Below are positions 1 to 9,664 of a stretch of DNA of 42,597 nt, in pieces. The notes under the pieces were generated by a model. The model was not told the DNA's origin and ran no database searches. It was given only the letters and a program-made list of their open reading frames with translations. Numbering within the stretch: position 1 is the stretch's first letter; each line of letters starts with the position of its first letter. Origin of the DNA: an uncultured Eubacteriales bacterium. Lineage in GTDB: Bacteria > Bacillota > Clostridia > Lachnospirales > Anaerotignaceae. The position numbers were made by a program, and so were the translations under genes. The DNA lies in assembly GCA_949743655.1 (NCBI GenBank), contig CATJUP010000112.1, forward strand, positions 1-42,597, written 5' to 3'.

Positions 1-43
1 CGCCTAAATATAGGCGTGGCAGGAGAAAATCTATGCTCCTGCC
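1..43. terminator. Two adjacent hairpins at the window edge (CGCCTA-AATA-TAGGCG and GGCAGGAG-N10-CTCCTGCC)
   Basis: Inverted repeats read directly; upstream gene lies outside the window, so role as terminator is inferred. Confidence 0.4.
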
Positions 44-156
44 GATACATATCTATTTTTATCCCTATCTGGTTTAACCCATTGTCTATTTTAAACTATA
101 AGTTATAATATATGTTGTTGGTTATATTTGTTTTTAAATTATAAAGGAGTAATGGA

Positions 157-753
157 ATGAAAAAAACAGTTTTATTTGTAATTTTACAGCAATATGCCGA
201 TTGGGAGGCAGCTTATATATCGTCAGCTATAAATATGTTATGTCATGAACAATACCAAATAAAAACAGTATCACTTAAAAAGGAATATATTCAGTCAATA
301 GGCGGTTTTAATGTTATGCCGGATTATGATTTGAATTGCATTCCAAATGATTATGAGGCAATTATATTAATTGGCGGAATGACTTGGAGAAATGATAATA
401 CAAAGGCTTTAAACACTATAGTAAGTGAATGTTATAAAAAAGGTAAAATATTAGCTGGTATTTGTGATGCGTCCGCTTTTTTGGGAACAACGGGTGTTTT
501 AAATAATGTTTATCACACAAGCAACGATTTGAACTCTCTAAAACAATGGGCTGGAGCAGAATATACAGGAGAGTCAAAATATATAGCCAAACAGGCGGTA
601 AGAGACAAAAATGTTATAACAGCAAACGGTACTGCTGCTATGGAATTTGCCAAAGAGATTTTGAATGCTTTAAATATTGAAAATAATAAAATATATGATT
701 GGTATAATTTTCATAAATTAGGTTTTTACACAGCGCCAATGCCTAAAATGTAA
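157..753 (+). CDS. DJ-1/PfpI family (type 1 glutamine amidotransferase-like) protein
   Basis: 198 aa; 'AIILIGGMTW' and nucleophile-elbow-like 'AGICDASAFLG' typical of DJ-1/PfpI fold. Confidence 0.85.
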   Translation: MKKTVLFVILQQYADWEAAYISSAINMLCHEQYQIKTVSLKKEYIQSIGGFNVMPDYDLNCIPNDYEAIILIGGMTWRNDNTKALNTIVSECYKKGKILAGICDASAFLGTTGVLNNVYHTSNDLNSLKQWAGAEYTGESKYIAKQAVRDKNVITANGTAAMEFAKEILNALNIENNKIYDWYNFHKLGFYTAPMPKM

Positions 754-756
754 TAA

Positions 757-1635
757 TCAAAATGAGCTATAAAATATAAATATAACAACTAAAATAAATA
801 AAGGCAAATTAAATATTTTGTCACTTTGAGTAACATGGTTTCTGTTTTCTTTTGGGTTATGTTGAGCAAAAATTATAAATAAAAATATAAGCGGTATTAT
901 GCTAATAAGAGCAAAATTTAAAAACGGAACTAAATCGCTAAAAACAACATTTTTGGCTTGTTCATTAGCTGCTTGAACAGAAACAGTTTTGAGCATTAAA
1001 GCCGATAGTATTGTTTGTATGCCGTTTATAACAAAATGCGAAAGCATTGATGAGAATACAGAACCTGTTTTATACACAAAATAGCAAAATATAATACCCA
1101 TAATTGCGGCATATGTGAACTGCTGAAAATTGAGATGAGCCATTCCAAATATAATTCCGCCTAAAATGCACGCTTTTAATGGGCTTGTGTTTTTGAAATT
1201 TGATAATACAAGCCCTCTAAAATACATTTCTTCAAAAAACGCCGGCATAAGAGATGTTATTATAAGCGTTGAGAGCGCTGGCATATTTGACATTGAATAT
1301 AAAAAATCTGACGCCGCATTAGGAAAAAATAATGACGATACAGCTGATACAGCCATTAACGCAGGCTGGATTATTATTGATATTAATGTTATTAAAATTA
1401 TGTTAGACGGACTTATATAACTTATATAAAATGTTTCTTTAATTCCGCTGTTTTGAGTAATTAAAAAGTATATTAAAACAGGAGGAACAAACGCTATAAC
1501 CTCGTTTAATATATTAATCAATACTATATTTTGTGGGAATAAAGCTAATATTGGTCCGGCGTACATTCCCAATAAAATCATATTTGATACTAAAATTAAA
1601 GCCGCTAAGCAGCCCAAAAACACATTATTTCTCAT
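757..1635 (-). CDS. CPBP (CAAX/ABI) family intramembrane metalloprotease
   Basis: Multi-TM protein with 'FFEEMYFRGLVLSNF', 'GIIFGMAHLNFQQF' and 'SHFVINGI' motifs. Confidence 0.88.
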   Translation of the reverse strand: MRNNVFLGCLAALILVSNMILLGMYAGPILALFPQNIVLINILNEVIAFVPPVLIYFLITQNSGIKETFYISYISPSNIILITLISIIIQPALMAVSAVSSLFFPNAASDFLYSMSNMPALSTLIITSLMPAFFEEMYFRGLVLSNFKNTSPLKACILGGIIFGMAHLNFQQFTYAAIMGIIFCYFVYKTGSVFSSMLSHFVINGIQTILSALMLKTVSVQAANEQAKNVVFSDLVPFLNFALISIIPLIFLFIIFAQHNPKENRNHVTQSDKIFNLPLFILVVIFIFYSSF

Positions 1636-1868
1636 TGTATATTCTCCATTGTTTTTATTTTATATATTATAATAGTATTATATCAATTAAATGTCAAACA
1701 ATATACATTATTAATAAAGAGATAAATAAGAGTTAATTAACAGCTTTTTAAGCTATTGTTACAGATATATTGCTCATTTGACAAGCGCCTTATTTACACA
1801 TATCTTTACTATAACTTATTTGTGTGATAAAATAATTAACTGTAAAAAATAGTGTTAGGAGAATATAT

Positions 1869-2696
1869 ATGAATGTTGGATATTTAGGACCAGAAGGAAC
1901 GTTTTCACAATTAGCCGCCGAAAAATATATTAAAACAATATATAATGAGTATTGTTCACTTGTGCCTTTTGCTAAAATACAAGATGTGCTAAAGGCTGTT
2001 GCTAATGGGGAAATTGACGAGGGAGTAGTGCCTTTTGAAAACTCAATAGAGGGTACTGTAAATTACACTATAGATTCACTTATATTTGATGTTGACTTAT
2101 TTATTAAAAATGAGATTATAATACCTATTTGCCATAATATTATGACGCGTAAAGAATGTGTTGGAAAACGCCCAAAAAAAATATTCTCACACCCACAATC
2201 TTTAGCGCAGTGCAGAAAATATATAGAAAAAAATTATCCGGATGTTGAGACAATACAGGTTTTATCTAATTCGGAAGCGGCTAAAATAGTAAAAGAAAGT
2301 ACAGACGAGTATTTTGCTATATCCACAAACGCCGCCGCCAAAATATATTCTCTTGATATTATTGAAAGTGAAATACAGGACAGAAGCCATAATGAAACGC
2401 GATTTTTTACAGTTACTAAAAAAGACACAAGAAATATTGATGGCGCTAAAACAAGCCTTGTTTTCTCAACATTAAACAAACCAGGTGAGCTTTACAGAGC
2501 TTTGGATATTTTATCAATTTGGGATATAAACCTCACTAAAATTGAGTCAAGACCACTTAAAGACCATTTGGGAACATATATATTTTATATTGACCTTGAG
2601 TGCGATAACGTTTATGATAGGCTTGATGCACTTAAAATGCTTGAGAGAAAAACAAACTTTTTTAAACATTTGGGTACATACGATATATTAAAATAA
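1869..2696 (+). CDS. pheA: Prephenate dehydratase with C-terminal ACT domain
   Basis: 'YLGPEGTFSQLAAEKY', 'VVPFENSIEGTVNYTIDSL', 'HNETRFFTV', ACT 'KPGELYRALDILSIWDINLTKIESRP'. Confidence 0.95.
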   Translation: MNVGYLGPEGTFSQLAAEKYIKTIYNEYCSLVPFAKIQDVLKAVANGEIDEGVVPFENSIEGTVNYTIDSLIFDVDLFIKNEIIIPICHNIMTRKECVGKRPKKIFSHPQSLAQCRKYIEKNYPDVETIQVLSNSEAAKIVKESTDEYFAISTNAAAKIYSLDIIESEIQDRSHNETRFFTVTKKDTRNIDGAKTSLVFSTLNKPGELYRALDILSIWDINLTKIESRPLKDHLGTYIFYIDLECDNVYDRLDALKMLERKTNFFKHLGTYDILK

Positions 2697-2717
2697 TACA
2701 CTTTGAGGTAAAACATT

Positions 2718-3872
2718 TTGAAACAAAAATATGTTGTTTTAAAGTATTTCACTTTGGCGGCAGCCGTTTGTTTTGTAACTATAAGCGCTGTTTTATCGCC
2801 AAATATAATAATTTTTGTTATGTGCTCTTTAATAACAGCGGTTTTAATATCTGTGGTTTTTATAAGTGTTTTTGATGAAAAAACAGATGAGTATATGACT
2901 AAAAAAATATTAAATGATATAAAACATTTTGAAAATGTATATTTAATGGGTCATAAAAGAGCCGATTTTGATAGTTTTGGCGCTTGTATTGGCATGTATG
3001 CACTTTGCAGACAGTATGATAAAAGAGCTAATATAATATTGGGTGAAGATATATTGGCTGTTAAAGAAATATATAATAAATTTTTGTGTTGTAATAATTA
3101 CAAAAATGTATTTATAACGTCAGCCGAGGCTAATAAAAAGATAAATAATAACACTTTAGTTATTTTATGCGACACACATACTTTAAGCATTGTTGATAAT
3201 GTTGAAATATTAAATAAAGCTAAAAAAGTTATTGTTATTGACCACCATAAAGAAAGTGAGTGCCATATTAAAAATGAGGAAGATATTTTTATAAAGCCAA
3301 ATTTTTCATCAACATGTGAGATTGTAGCTTTAATGCTTAAACAAAGTGCGTCAAAAATTTATGCTCTTGAGGCGGAGGCACTTTTGGCGGGGATTGTAGT
3401 TGATACAAAAAATTTTGCTTTTAATTCGGGAGAAAGTGTGTTTTTAACAGCGGCTTATTTATGTAAAAACGGCGCTCAAATAAATAACATAAGACTGCTT
3501 TTTAAAAACTCAATTAATATTGAAAAAGCTAAGGCTAATGCTGTTGAAAACTCAAAAATGTATAAAAATGGTATAATATTCTCTTTTTGTAACTTAAAAA
3601 GTAAAGATGTGTATGTAGCTTGTGCTATAGCAGCGGACGAGTTGTTGGATATACGCGGTGTTGAAGCCTCTATAGTTATGTGCGAATATGAGAATGTTGT
3701 TTTTGTAAGTGCAAGAAGCGGTGAAAACATTGATGTTGAGAGTATACTTAAAAAAGTAGGCGGCGGTGGACACTGTACAATGGCAGGGGCACAAATTAAT
3801 AATACTGATATTAATAAAGTTTATGAAATGTTAAAAAATGCTGTTGATGAATATTTAGCGGAGGTAAAATAA
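2718..3872 (+). CDS. Short GdpP-like DHH/DHHA1 phosphodiesterase (membrane-anchored, no PAS/GGDEF region)
   Basis: TTG start; N-terminal hydrophobic segments, '[13 protein letters not shown]', '[10 protein letters not shown]', 'VIDHHKES', '[12 protein letters not shown]'; directly upstream of rplI-dnaB. Confidence 0.88.
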   Translation: MKQKYVVLKYFTLAAAVCFVTISAVLSPNIIIFVMCSLITAVLISVVFISVFDEKTDEYMTKKILNDIKHFENVYLMGHKRADFDSFGACIGMYALCRQYDKRANIILGEDILAVKEIYNKFLCCNNYKNVFITSAEANKKINNNTLVILCDTHTLSIVDNVEILNKAKKVIVIDHHKESECHIKNEEDIFIKPNFSSTCEIVALMLKQSASKIYALEAEALLAGIVVDTKNFAFNSGESVFLTAAYLCKNGAQINNIRLLFKNSINIEKAKANAVENSKMYKNGIIFSFCNLKSKDVYVACAIAADELLDIRGVEASIVMCEYENVVFVSARSGENIDVESILKKVGGGGHCTMAGAQINNTDINKVYEMLKNAVDEYLAEVK

Positions 3873-3874
3873 TT

Positions 3875-4321
3875 ATGAAAGTAATACTTATTGAAGATGT
3901 TAAAGGTACAGGAAAAAAAGGACAAATTGTAAACGCTAGCGATGGTTATGCTAATAACTTTTTGTTCCCTAAAAAATTAGCTTTGGCGGCTACAAACGAG
4001 AATATGAACAATCTTAAACAAAAACAAAAAGCCGAAGAAAGAAGAAAAGCAGAAGAATTGGCGGCGGCTAAAGAAATAGCCGAGCAACTTTTAAAACACG
4101 AAATAAAAATATCAGTAAAAACAGGTGAGAATGGAAAACTGTTTGGCTCGGTAACAAACAAAGAAATCGCGGCAGCCATTGAGGAGCAAACAGGTATTGT
4201 AATTGACAAAAAGAAAATATCAAACGACCAAATTAAAACAGTTGGAGAAAAACAGGTAAGTGTTAAACTTCACACCGAGGTTACAGCTAATATAAAAGTT
4301 ATAATATCCCAAACAGAGTAA
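3875..4321 (+). CDS. rplI: 50S ribosomal protein L9
   Basis: '[36 protein letters not shown]'. Confidence 0.97.
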   Translation: MKVILIEDVKGTGKKGQIVNASDGYANNFLFPKKLALAATNENMNNLKQKQKAEERRKAEELAAAKEIAEQLLKHEIKISVKTGENGKLFGSVTNKEIAAAIEEQTGIVIDKKKISNDQIKTVGEKQVSVKLHTEVTANIKVIISQTE

Positions 4322-4338
4322 AATGGAGATAAGTCTGT

Positions 4339-5679
4339 ATGGAAAATGATAACTTGTATTTTCAAAAAGTGCCGCCACACGATACCGAGGCGGAACAGGC
4401 TGTTATAAGCTGTATGTTTATTGACAAAGAGGCTGTTTTTGACGCTGTGGAGGTACTTAAAGCCGATGATTTTTACCGTCCCGAAAACCGTGTTATATTT
4501 GAGTCCGCGTCAGAGCTGTTTTCTAAAGGAGAGCCTATAGATGTTATAACAATAAAAAACAAACTTGAAGAAAAAGGTGTTTTTGAACAAGTAGGCGGTT
4601 TGGCTTATATAGGTCAGGTGGCATCGTCTGTAGGAAGCTCGGTAAATGTAAAAACTTACGTCCAAATTGTAAAAGACAAATCTGTTTTAAGAGAGCTTAT
4701 AAAAGTAACAGGCGAAATATCACAGCGATGTTTTGACGGAAAAGAGAGCATAAACAATATAATTGACTCGGCAGAGCAAGGTATATTTAATATAACTCAA
4801 GGCAAAGACTCTAATGGTATTTTTCATATTAAAGATGTGGCTATACCAGCTTTTGACAGAATTGAGGACATATATATAAACAAAGGCAAACTGACAGGTG
4901 TATCAACGGGATTTCCAGATTTTGATTTAAAAACAGCAGGGCTTCAGCCGTCAGATTTAATATTAATCGCCGCAAGACCATCTATGGGAAAAACAGCTTT
5001 TGCGCTTAATATAGCTCAAAATGCCGCTATAAGAAATAATGTGTCAGTAGCTATATTCTCGCTTGAGATGTCTAAAGAACAGCTTGTAAACCGTATGCTG
5101 TGTTCGGAGGCTATGATAGATGCCCAAAAACTGAGAACAGGAGATTTTACCGAAAACGATTGGCCAGAGCTTATACAGGCTATAGGACCTTTATCAAAAG
5201 CGAGCATTTATATTGATGACACGCCAGGGCTTTCACCTATGGACATAAGGGCAAAATGCAGAAAGTTGAAACTTGAAAAGGGTATAGGTCTTATAGTCAT
5301 AGATTATTTACAGCTTATGAGCTCTGATTCAAAGAGTGACTCGCGACAACAGGAAATATCACAAATATCAAGGGCACTTAAAGCTATAGCCCGTGAAATG
5401 AATGCCCCTGTTATAGCGCTTTCACAGCTAAGCCGTGCCTGTGAGACAAGAACAGACCATAGACCTATGCTTTCGGATTTAAGAGAGTCTGGTGCTATAG
5501 AGCAGGATGCTGATGTTGTTGCGTTTTTGTACAGGGATGAGTATTATTTTCCTGATACCGAAAAAAAGAATTTAGCCGAGCTTATTATAGCTAAACAAAG
5601 AAACGGTCCAACAGGTACTGTGGAACTTACATGGCTTGGTCAGTACACAAAATTTGGAAGCACAATGAGAAATTATTAA
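4339..5679 (+). CDS. dnaB: Replicative DNA helicase DnaB
   Basis: 'PPHDTEAEQAVISCMFID', Walker A 'ARPSMGKTAFALN', 'VIDYLQLM', 'SQLSRACE'. Confidence 0.97.
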   Translation: MENDNLYFQKVPPHDTEAEQAVISCMFIDKEAVFDAVEVLKADDFYRPENRVIFESASELFSKGEPIDVITIKNKLEEKGVFEQVGGLAYIGQVASSVGSSVNVKTYVQIVKDKSVLRELIKVTGEISQRCFDGKESINNIIDSAEQGIFNITQGKDSNGIFHIKDVAIPAFDRIEDIYINKGKLTGVSTGFPDFDLKTAGLQPSDLILIAARPSMGKTAFALNIAQNAAIRNNVSVAIFSLEMSKEQLVNRMLCSEAMIDAQKLRTGDFTENDWPELIQAIGPLSKASIYIDDTPGLSPMDIRAKCRKLKLEKGIGLIVIDYLQLMSSDSKSDSRQQEISQISRALKAIAREMNAPVIALSQLSRACETRTDHRPMLSDLRESGAIEQDADVVAFLYRDEYYFPDTEKKNLAELIIAKQRNGPTGTVELTWLGQYTKFGSTMRNY

Positions 5680-5684
5680 CCATT

Positions 5685-5719
5685 CCTTCCTTTCTTGAAA
5701 GAAAGCGAAAGAACTTTAA
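5685..5719. repeat. Dispersed hairpin repeat, copy 1 (CTTTCTTGAAAGAAAG...GCGAAAGAACTTTAA)
   Basis: Near-identical to 42540-42577 and related to 35131-35165; starts 6 nt after the dnaB stop. Confidence 0.8.
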
Positions 5720-5817
5720 TTAGAATATGCAAAATTTAATAGCAAAAAAATTAAAAAGAGACATAAGTGTGCTTACAATAATTACAGTTGAAGTAACAAA
5801 TAGAGTTCACAAAAACT

Positions 5818-5841
5818 AAACCGCGCAAGTGCGCGGTTTTT
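5818..5841. terminator. Rho-independent terminator-like hairpin AAACCGCGCA-AG-TGCGCGGTTTTT
   Basis: 10-bp stem with T-run, in convergent dnaB/SH3-protein intergenic region. Confidence 0.8.
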
Positions 5842-5883
5842 ACCAATTATTTTTAAAAATTTTTTAGATAAACATCACAAGAT

Positions 5884-6900
5884 TTACTTCAATAATTTAA
5901 TAAATTTAGACTCAACATATCCCCTCTTGCCGTCATAATCAATTTGGTACCACGAGTTTAAAGGCTTTGTTATTGTAACAATTTCACCTTCTTTTATGTA
6001 TGCAAAAGGCGTATAGCTTGTGTTATTTAAACTTCTTACAGGCAATTTGTCTATATTTATAACAATTCCCGTTACACTGTCAAAAGTTTTTAATTTTGAT
6101 ATAGAATATGTATTTTCAAATGAAAGAGCGTTACTGTTTATCCAACCGTATATTGTTTTACACCAAATTTCGTCATTGCCATTTAAAGTAACCGCGGTAA
6201 CTTTCTCGCTAAATTGAGATATATTGAGGCGATATAAATAATTTGAACCGCTATGAGGCAGTTCGTAAGATTTAGTATTACTTTTTAAAATATACATATC
6301 AATATCAACAGTTATAACCTCAGCGCCGTTATAAGAACCACAATTACAATACATATCTTTGTTAAATTGATGTATATGGTTTAATTGGTCATATGTATTA
6401 CTATGATAAACAGTGTATGTCCCGCCGTTAAATCTTCCGTCCATAAATGAGGAGGTTTTATTTTTATCGTTGTTATTGTCATATGAATATCTTTTTTCGG
6501 ATACTGTAAATTTGTTTATGTTCCAATATACCTCATAAACATCCATTCCGGTTTTATCACAGTCTTTAATTATGCAGTCGTATGTGTCATTACCCTTTTT
6601 TAAAACTATGAGGTCACCTTTTTTAGCATTTAAACGTATTTTATTTATACTGTTTATTGGATATGATTTTATATCTGAACCTTTATTATAATCGTGACCA
6701 AAAATTTCTTTAAACATAAATTGAGCAAATGTTATGTCTGTATACTCAAATGCTGTGTTTTCCCATGCTGAGTAAAAATTTTCTATATTGTTGTGGAGAA
6801 CGGATTTTTCATTGTTTTGTGCTCCATATACAAAATTGAAATTTGACAATACTACAAAACAAAAAAACATTGTTAAAACAACTGTTTTAATTTTTTTCAA
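5884..6900 (-). CDS. Secreted protein with C-terminal SH3b-like domain
   Basis: N-terminal signal peptide 'MKKIKTVVLTMFFCFVVLSNFNFVYG'; C-term 'LPVRSLNNTSYTPFAYIKEGEIVTITKPLNSWYQIDYDGKRGYVESKFIKLL'. Confidence 0.75.
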   Translation of the reverse strand: MKKIKTVVLTMFFCFVVLSNFNFVYGAQNNEKSVLHNNIENFYSAWENTAFEYTDITFAQFMFKEIFGHDYNKGSDIKSYPINSINKIRLNAKKGDLIVLKKGNDTYDCIIKDCDKTGMDVYEVYWNINKFTVSEKRYSYDNNNDKNKTSSFMDGRFNGGTYTVYHSNTYDQLNHIHQFNKDMYCNCGSYNGAEVITVDIDMYILKSNTKSYELPHSGSNYLYRLNISQFSEKVTAVTLNGNDEIWCKTIYGWINSNALSFENTYSISKLKTFDSVTGIVINIDKLPVRSLNNTSYTPFAYIKEGEIVTITKPLNSWYQIDYDGKRGYVESKFIKLLK

Positions 6901-7083
6901 TATAAATCCTCCTTATGGTATATTATATATACAGCTTACAATAATAACTGTTATTATGTCAATATATGTCAACAAATGAAACATTACAATATTCTTACAA
7001 TATTACTATATTTGAGTCCGTTTTGATGATATAATTAAAAGTAACGAATTAATATTTATTAGTATTTTTGATTGGAGAATGAA

Positions 7084-7521
7084 ATGCGGGAAAAAGTAAA
7101 CGGCTATACTTATTGGAAACGACCATGGCATAAATGGGTTATGCTGACGGGAGCGATTTTACAGTTAATATGTTTGTGCATTAACATTAGCGAGTATAAA
7201 AATATTTACACGGCTGGAATTTTAAACGCCAATGAATGGGTGGTATACGCCGCACAAAAAAATTTTCAATGCGCTATTAATGGGCTTATCGCGGTTTGTT
7301 TTTTAGGGAGTTTTATAATTGGGATTTTTACTCGAAGCAAAAAAATGACTTATATTGTTGAGTGTGTGTTTTTAATAATATTATCGTTTTTGTGGATAAC
7401 ACTTGGTATTTTGCTTGGTATGTTTTTACCAGACTTTAAAGGAGTGTTTTGGGTGTTTATTGTGTTTTTGGAGCTCGGCGGTGCGTGCTATAGTTTTTTG
7501 CAGTACAAAAAAATTGTATAG
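7084..7521 (+). CDS. Small multi-pass membrane protein of unknown function
   Basis: Hydrophobic TM segments; ATG at 7084 preceded by GGAG (the ORF track's TTG start at 7072 is less likely). Confidence 0.6.
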   Translation: MREKVNGYTYWKRPWHKWVMLTGAILQLICLCINISEYKNIYTAGILNANEWVVYAAQKNFQCAINGLIAVCFLGSFIIGIFTRSKKMTYIVECVFLIILSFLWITLGILLGMFLPDFKGVFWVFIVFLELGGACYSFLQYKKIV

Positions 7522-7566
7522 TGTCAAGTTTACAAAAATATTTTTATATGTTTAAAATGGATTTAC

Positions 7567-7594
7567 TTGAGTTTATTATAATATGTGCTATACT
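7567..7594 (+). promoter_or_regulatory. Candidate sigma-A promoter for proBAC (TTGAGT-16 nt-TATACT, TG extended -10)
   Basis: Sequence match; spacing 16; 34 nt upstream of proB ATG. Confidence 0.5.
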
Positions 7595-7627
7595 AATAAA
7601 AAACTATTTTGGAGGACATAATGTAAT

Positions 7628-8404
7628 ATGAGAATAGTTGTTAAAGTAGGAACATCAACGCTTACACACTCTACAGGAAATTTGAATATAAGGCGTGTTG
7701 AGACATTATGCAAAGTAATAAGTGATATAAAAAATGCTGGAAACGAAATGCTTATTGTAACATCCGGCGCCACAGGTATGGGCGTGGGTAAAATAGGACT
7801 TTCTAAACGCCCTGACGATATAACAACAAAACAAGCTGCGGCGGCTATAGGTCAGTGCGAACTTATGTATACATATGATAAACTGTTTTTAGAATATAAC
7901 CACTGTGTAGCACAGGTACTTGTTACAAAAGCCGACATAAATAATGACGAGCATAGAACAAATCTTTGTAACACCCTTACAAGGCTTATTGAACTTAATA
8001 CAATACCTATTATAAACGAGAATGACTCTGTTGCTAACGAGGAATTTTATATAGGTGAAAATGACACATTAGCGGCGCTTGTATCGGCTAACATAAATGC
8101 TGATTTGGTTATACTTCTTTCTGACATAGATGGGCTTTTTACATCTGACCCGCACAAAAATAAAGACGCCAAACTTATAAGCGAGGTAGTAGAGATAACG
8201 CCAGATATAATGGCGCTGGCTGGAGGAAGCGCCTCTAATTTTGGAACAGGTGGTATGGCTACAAAATTAAATGCCGCTAAATTGGTTATGGAGGCTGGAT
8301 GTGACATGATTATAGCTAACGGACTTCACCCTGAAATACTTTATGATATTGTTGAGGGAAAAAGTATAGGAACAAGATTTAAGGCAAGGAGTAAAAAAAT
8401 ATGA
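7628..8404 (+). CDS. proB: Glutamate 5-kinase (short form, no PUA domain)
   Basis: 'RIVVKVGTSTLT', 'IVTSGATGMGVGK', 'PIINENDSVANEE', 'FGTGGMATKLNAAKL'; ends at 258 aa. Confidence 0.95.
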   Translation: MRIVVKVGTSTLTHSTGNLNIRRVETLCKVISDIKNAGNEMLIVTSGATGMGVGKIGLSKRPDDITTKQAAAAIGQCELMYTYDKLFLEYNHCVAQVLVTKADINNDEHRTNLCNTLTRLIELNTIPIINENDSVANEEFYIGENDTLAALVSANINADLVILLSDIDGLFTSDPHKNKDAKLISEVVEITPDIMALAGGSASNFGTGGMATKLNAAKLVMEAGCDMIIANGLHPEILYDIVEGKSIGTRFKARSKKI

Positions 8405-9660
8405 CAACAATCGATATTATTAAAAGAGCTAAAAAACTATCGCCTAAACTTTTAATGGCTTCTTCTAAAGACAAAAATAAAGCGCTTAATATTATGGCTG
8501 ATATGCTTATAGAAAGCACAAATGATATATTAGAGGCAAATAAAATTGATTTAAAAAACGCCGAGGGAAGAATATCAACTGTTATGCTTGACAGGCTTAT
8601 GCTTAACGAGCAAAGAATAAGTGAAATGGCTAAGGGAATGCGTGATGTAGCTATACTTAACGACCCTGTAGGCTCTAAACTAAAAACAATTAAACGTGAT
8701 GATGGGCTTTTGATAGAAAAAGTGTCTGTTCCAATGGGTGTTGTGGCTATAATATACGAAAGCCGCCCAAATGTTACATCTGACGCAGCGGCACTTTGTT
8801 TAAAAAGCGGAAACGCATGTATATTAAGAACGGGAAAGGACGCTTTTAACTCGGCTAACGCCATTACAAAAGCTATGCAGAAAGGACTGCAAAAAGCAGG
8901 ACTTGATGAAGGGCTTGTACAGCTTATTCAGGACACAAGTCACAAAAGTGCTCAAGAGCTTATGACTGCCGTTGGTTATGTTGACCTTCTTATACCACGC
9001 GGCGGAGCGGGGCTTATAAAAGCATGTGTTGACAATGCTACTGTAAACTGTATACAAACTGGTACAGGCATATGCCATGTGTATGTTGATAAATATGCCG
9101 ACATTCAAAAGGCTTTAAATATAGTTGAAAATGCTAAAACAAGTCGCCCTTCGGTATGTAATGCCGAGGAAGTTTGTATTGTTCACTCGGATATATCATC
9201 AAAGTTTATTAATGAACTTAAAAAACGCCTTGTTGACAAAAGAATTGAAAATGGTGAGATACCTGTGGAATTTAGAACAGATAAGAGAGCGCATGATATA
9301 ATACCGTCATCAGTTTTGGCAGGAGAAAATGATTTTGACACAGAGTTTTTGGACTATATACTTTCTATAAAAATAGTAGACTCTATTGACGAGGCTTTAG
9401 AACATATATCAGCACACTCAACATCTCATTCAGATGCTATAGTGACAGAAGACAAAAATACAGCGGATATATTCACAATGTCTGTCGACTCGGCGGCGGT
9501 ATATGTAAATGCCTCAACACGTTTTACAGATGGGGGAGAATTTGGGCTTGGCTGTGAAATGGGAATTTCCACTCAAAAACTCCATGCAAGGGGTCCTATG
9601 GGGCTTGAGGAGCTTAACACATACAAATATGTAATACACGGCAATGGTAACACGAGGTGA
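8401..9660 (+). CDS. proA: Glutamate-5-semialdehyde dehydrogenase (gamma-glutamyl phosphate reductase)
   Basis: 'VPMGVVAIIYESRPNVTSDAAALCLKSGNACILR', 'NASTRFTDGGEFGLGCEMGISTQKLHARGPMGLEEL'. Confidence 0.97.
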   Translation: MTTIDIIKRAKKLSPKLLMASSKDKNKALNIMADMLIESTNDILEANKIDLKNAEGRISTVMLDRLMLNEQRISEMAKGMRDVAILNDPVGSKLKTIKRDDGLLIEKVSVPMGVVAIIYESRPNVTSDAAALCLKSGNACILRTGKDAFNSANAITKAMQKGLQKAGLDEGLVQLIQDTSHKSAQELMTAVGYVDLLIPRGGAGLIKACVDNATVNCIQTGTGICHVYVDKYADIQKALNIVENAKTSRPSVCNAEEVCIVHSDISSKFINELKKRLVDKRIENGEIPVEFRTDKRAHDIIPSSVLAGENDFDTEFLDYILSIKIVDSIDEALEHISAHSTSHSDAIVTEDKNTADIFTMSVDSAAVYVNASTRFTDGGEFGLGCEMGISTQKLHARGPMGLEELNTYKYVIHGNGNTR

Positions 9661-9664
9661 TAAA

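Noticed and set aside
1636-1868. Possible T-box or attenuator upstream of pheA
   Set aside because: Only weak imperfect inverted repeats; no T-box core sequence or leader peptide recognised
8379-8864. 161-aa minus-strand ORF antisense to proA
   Set aside because: Shadow of proA codons; no independent support
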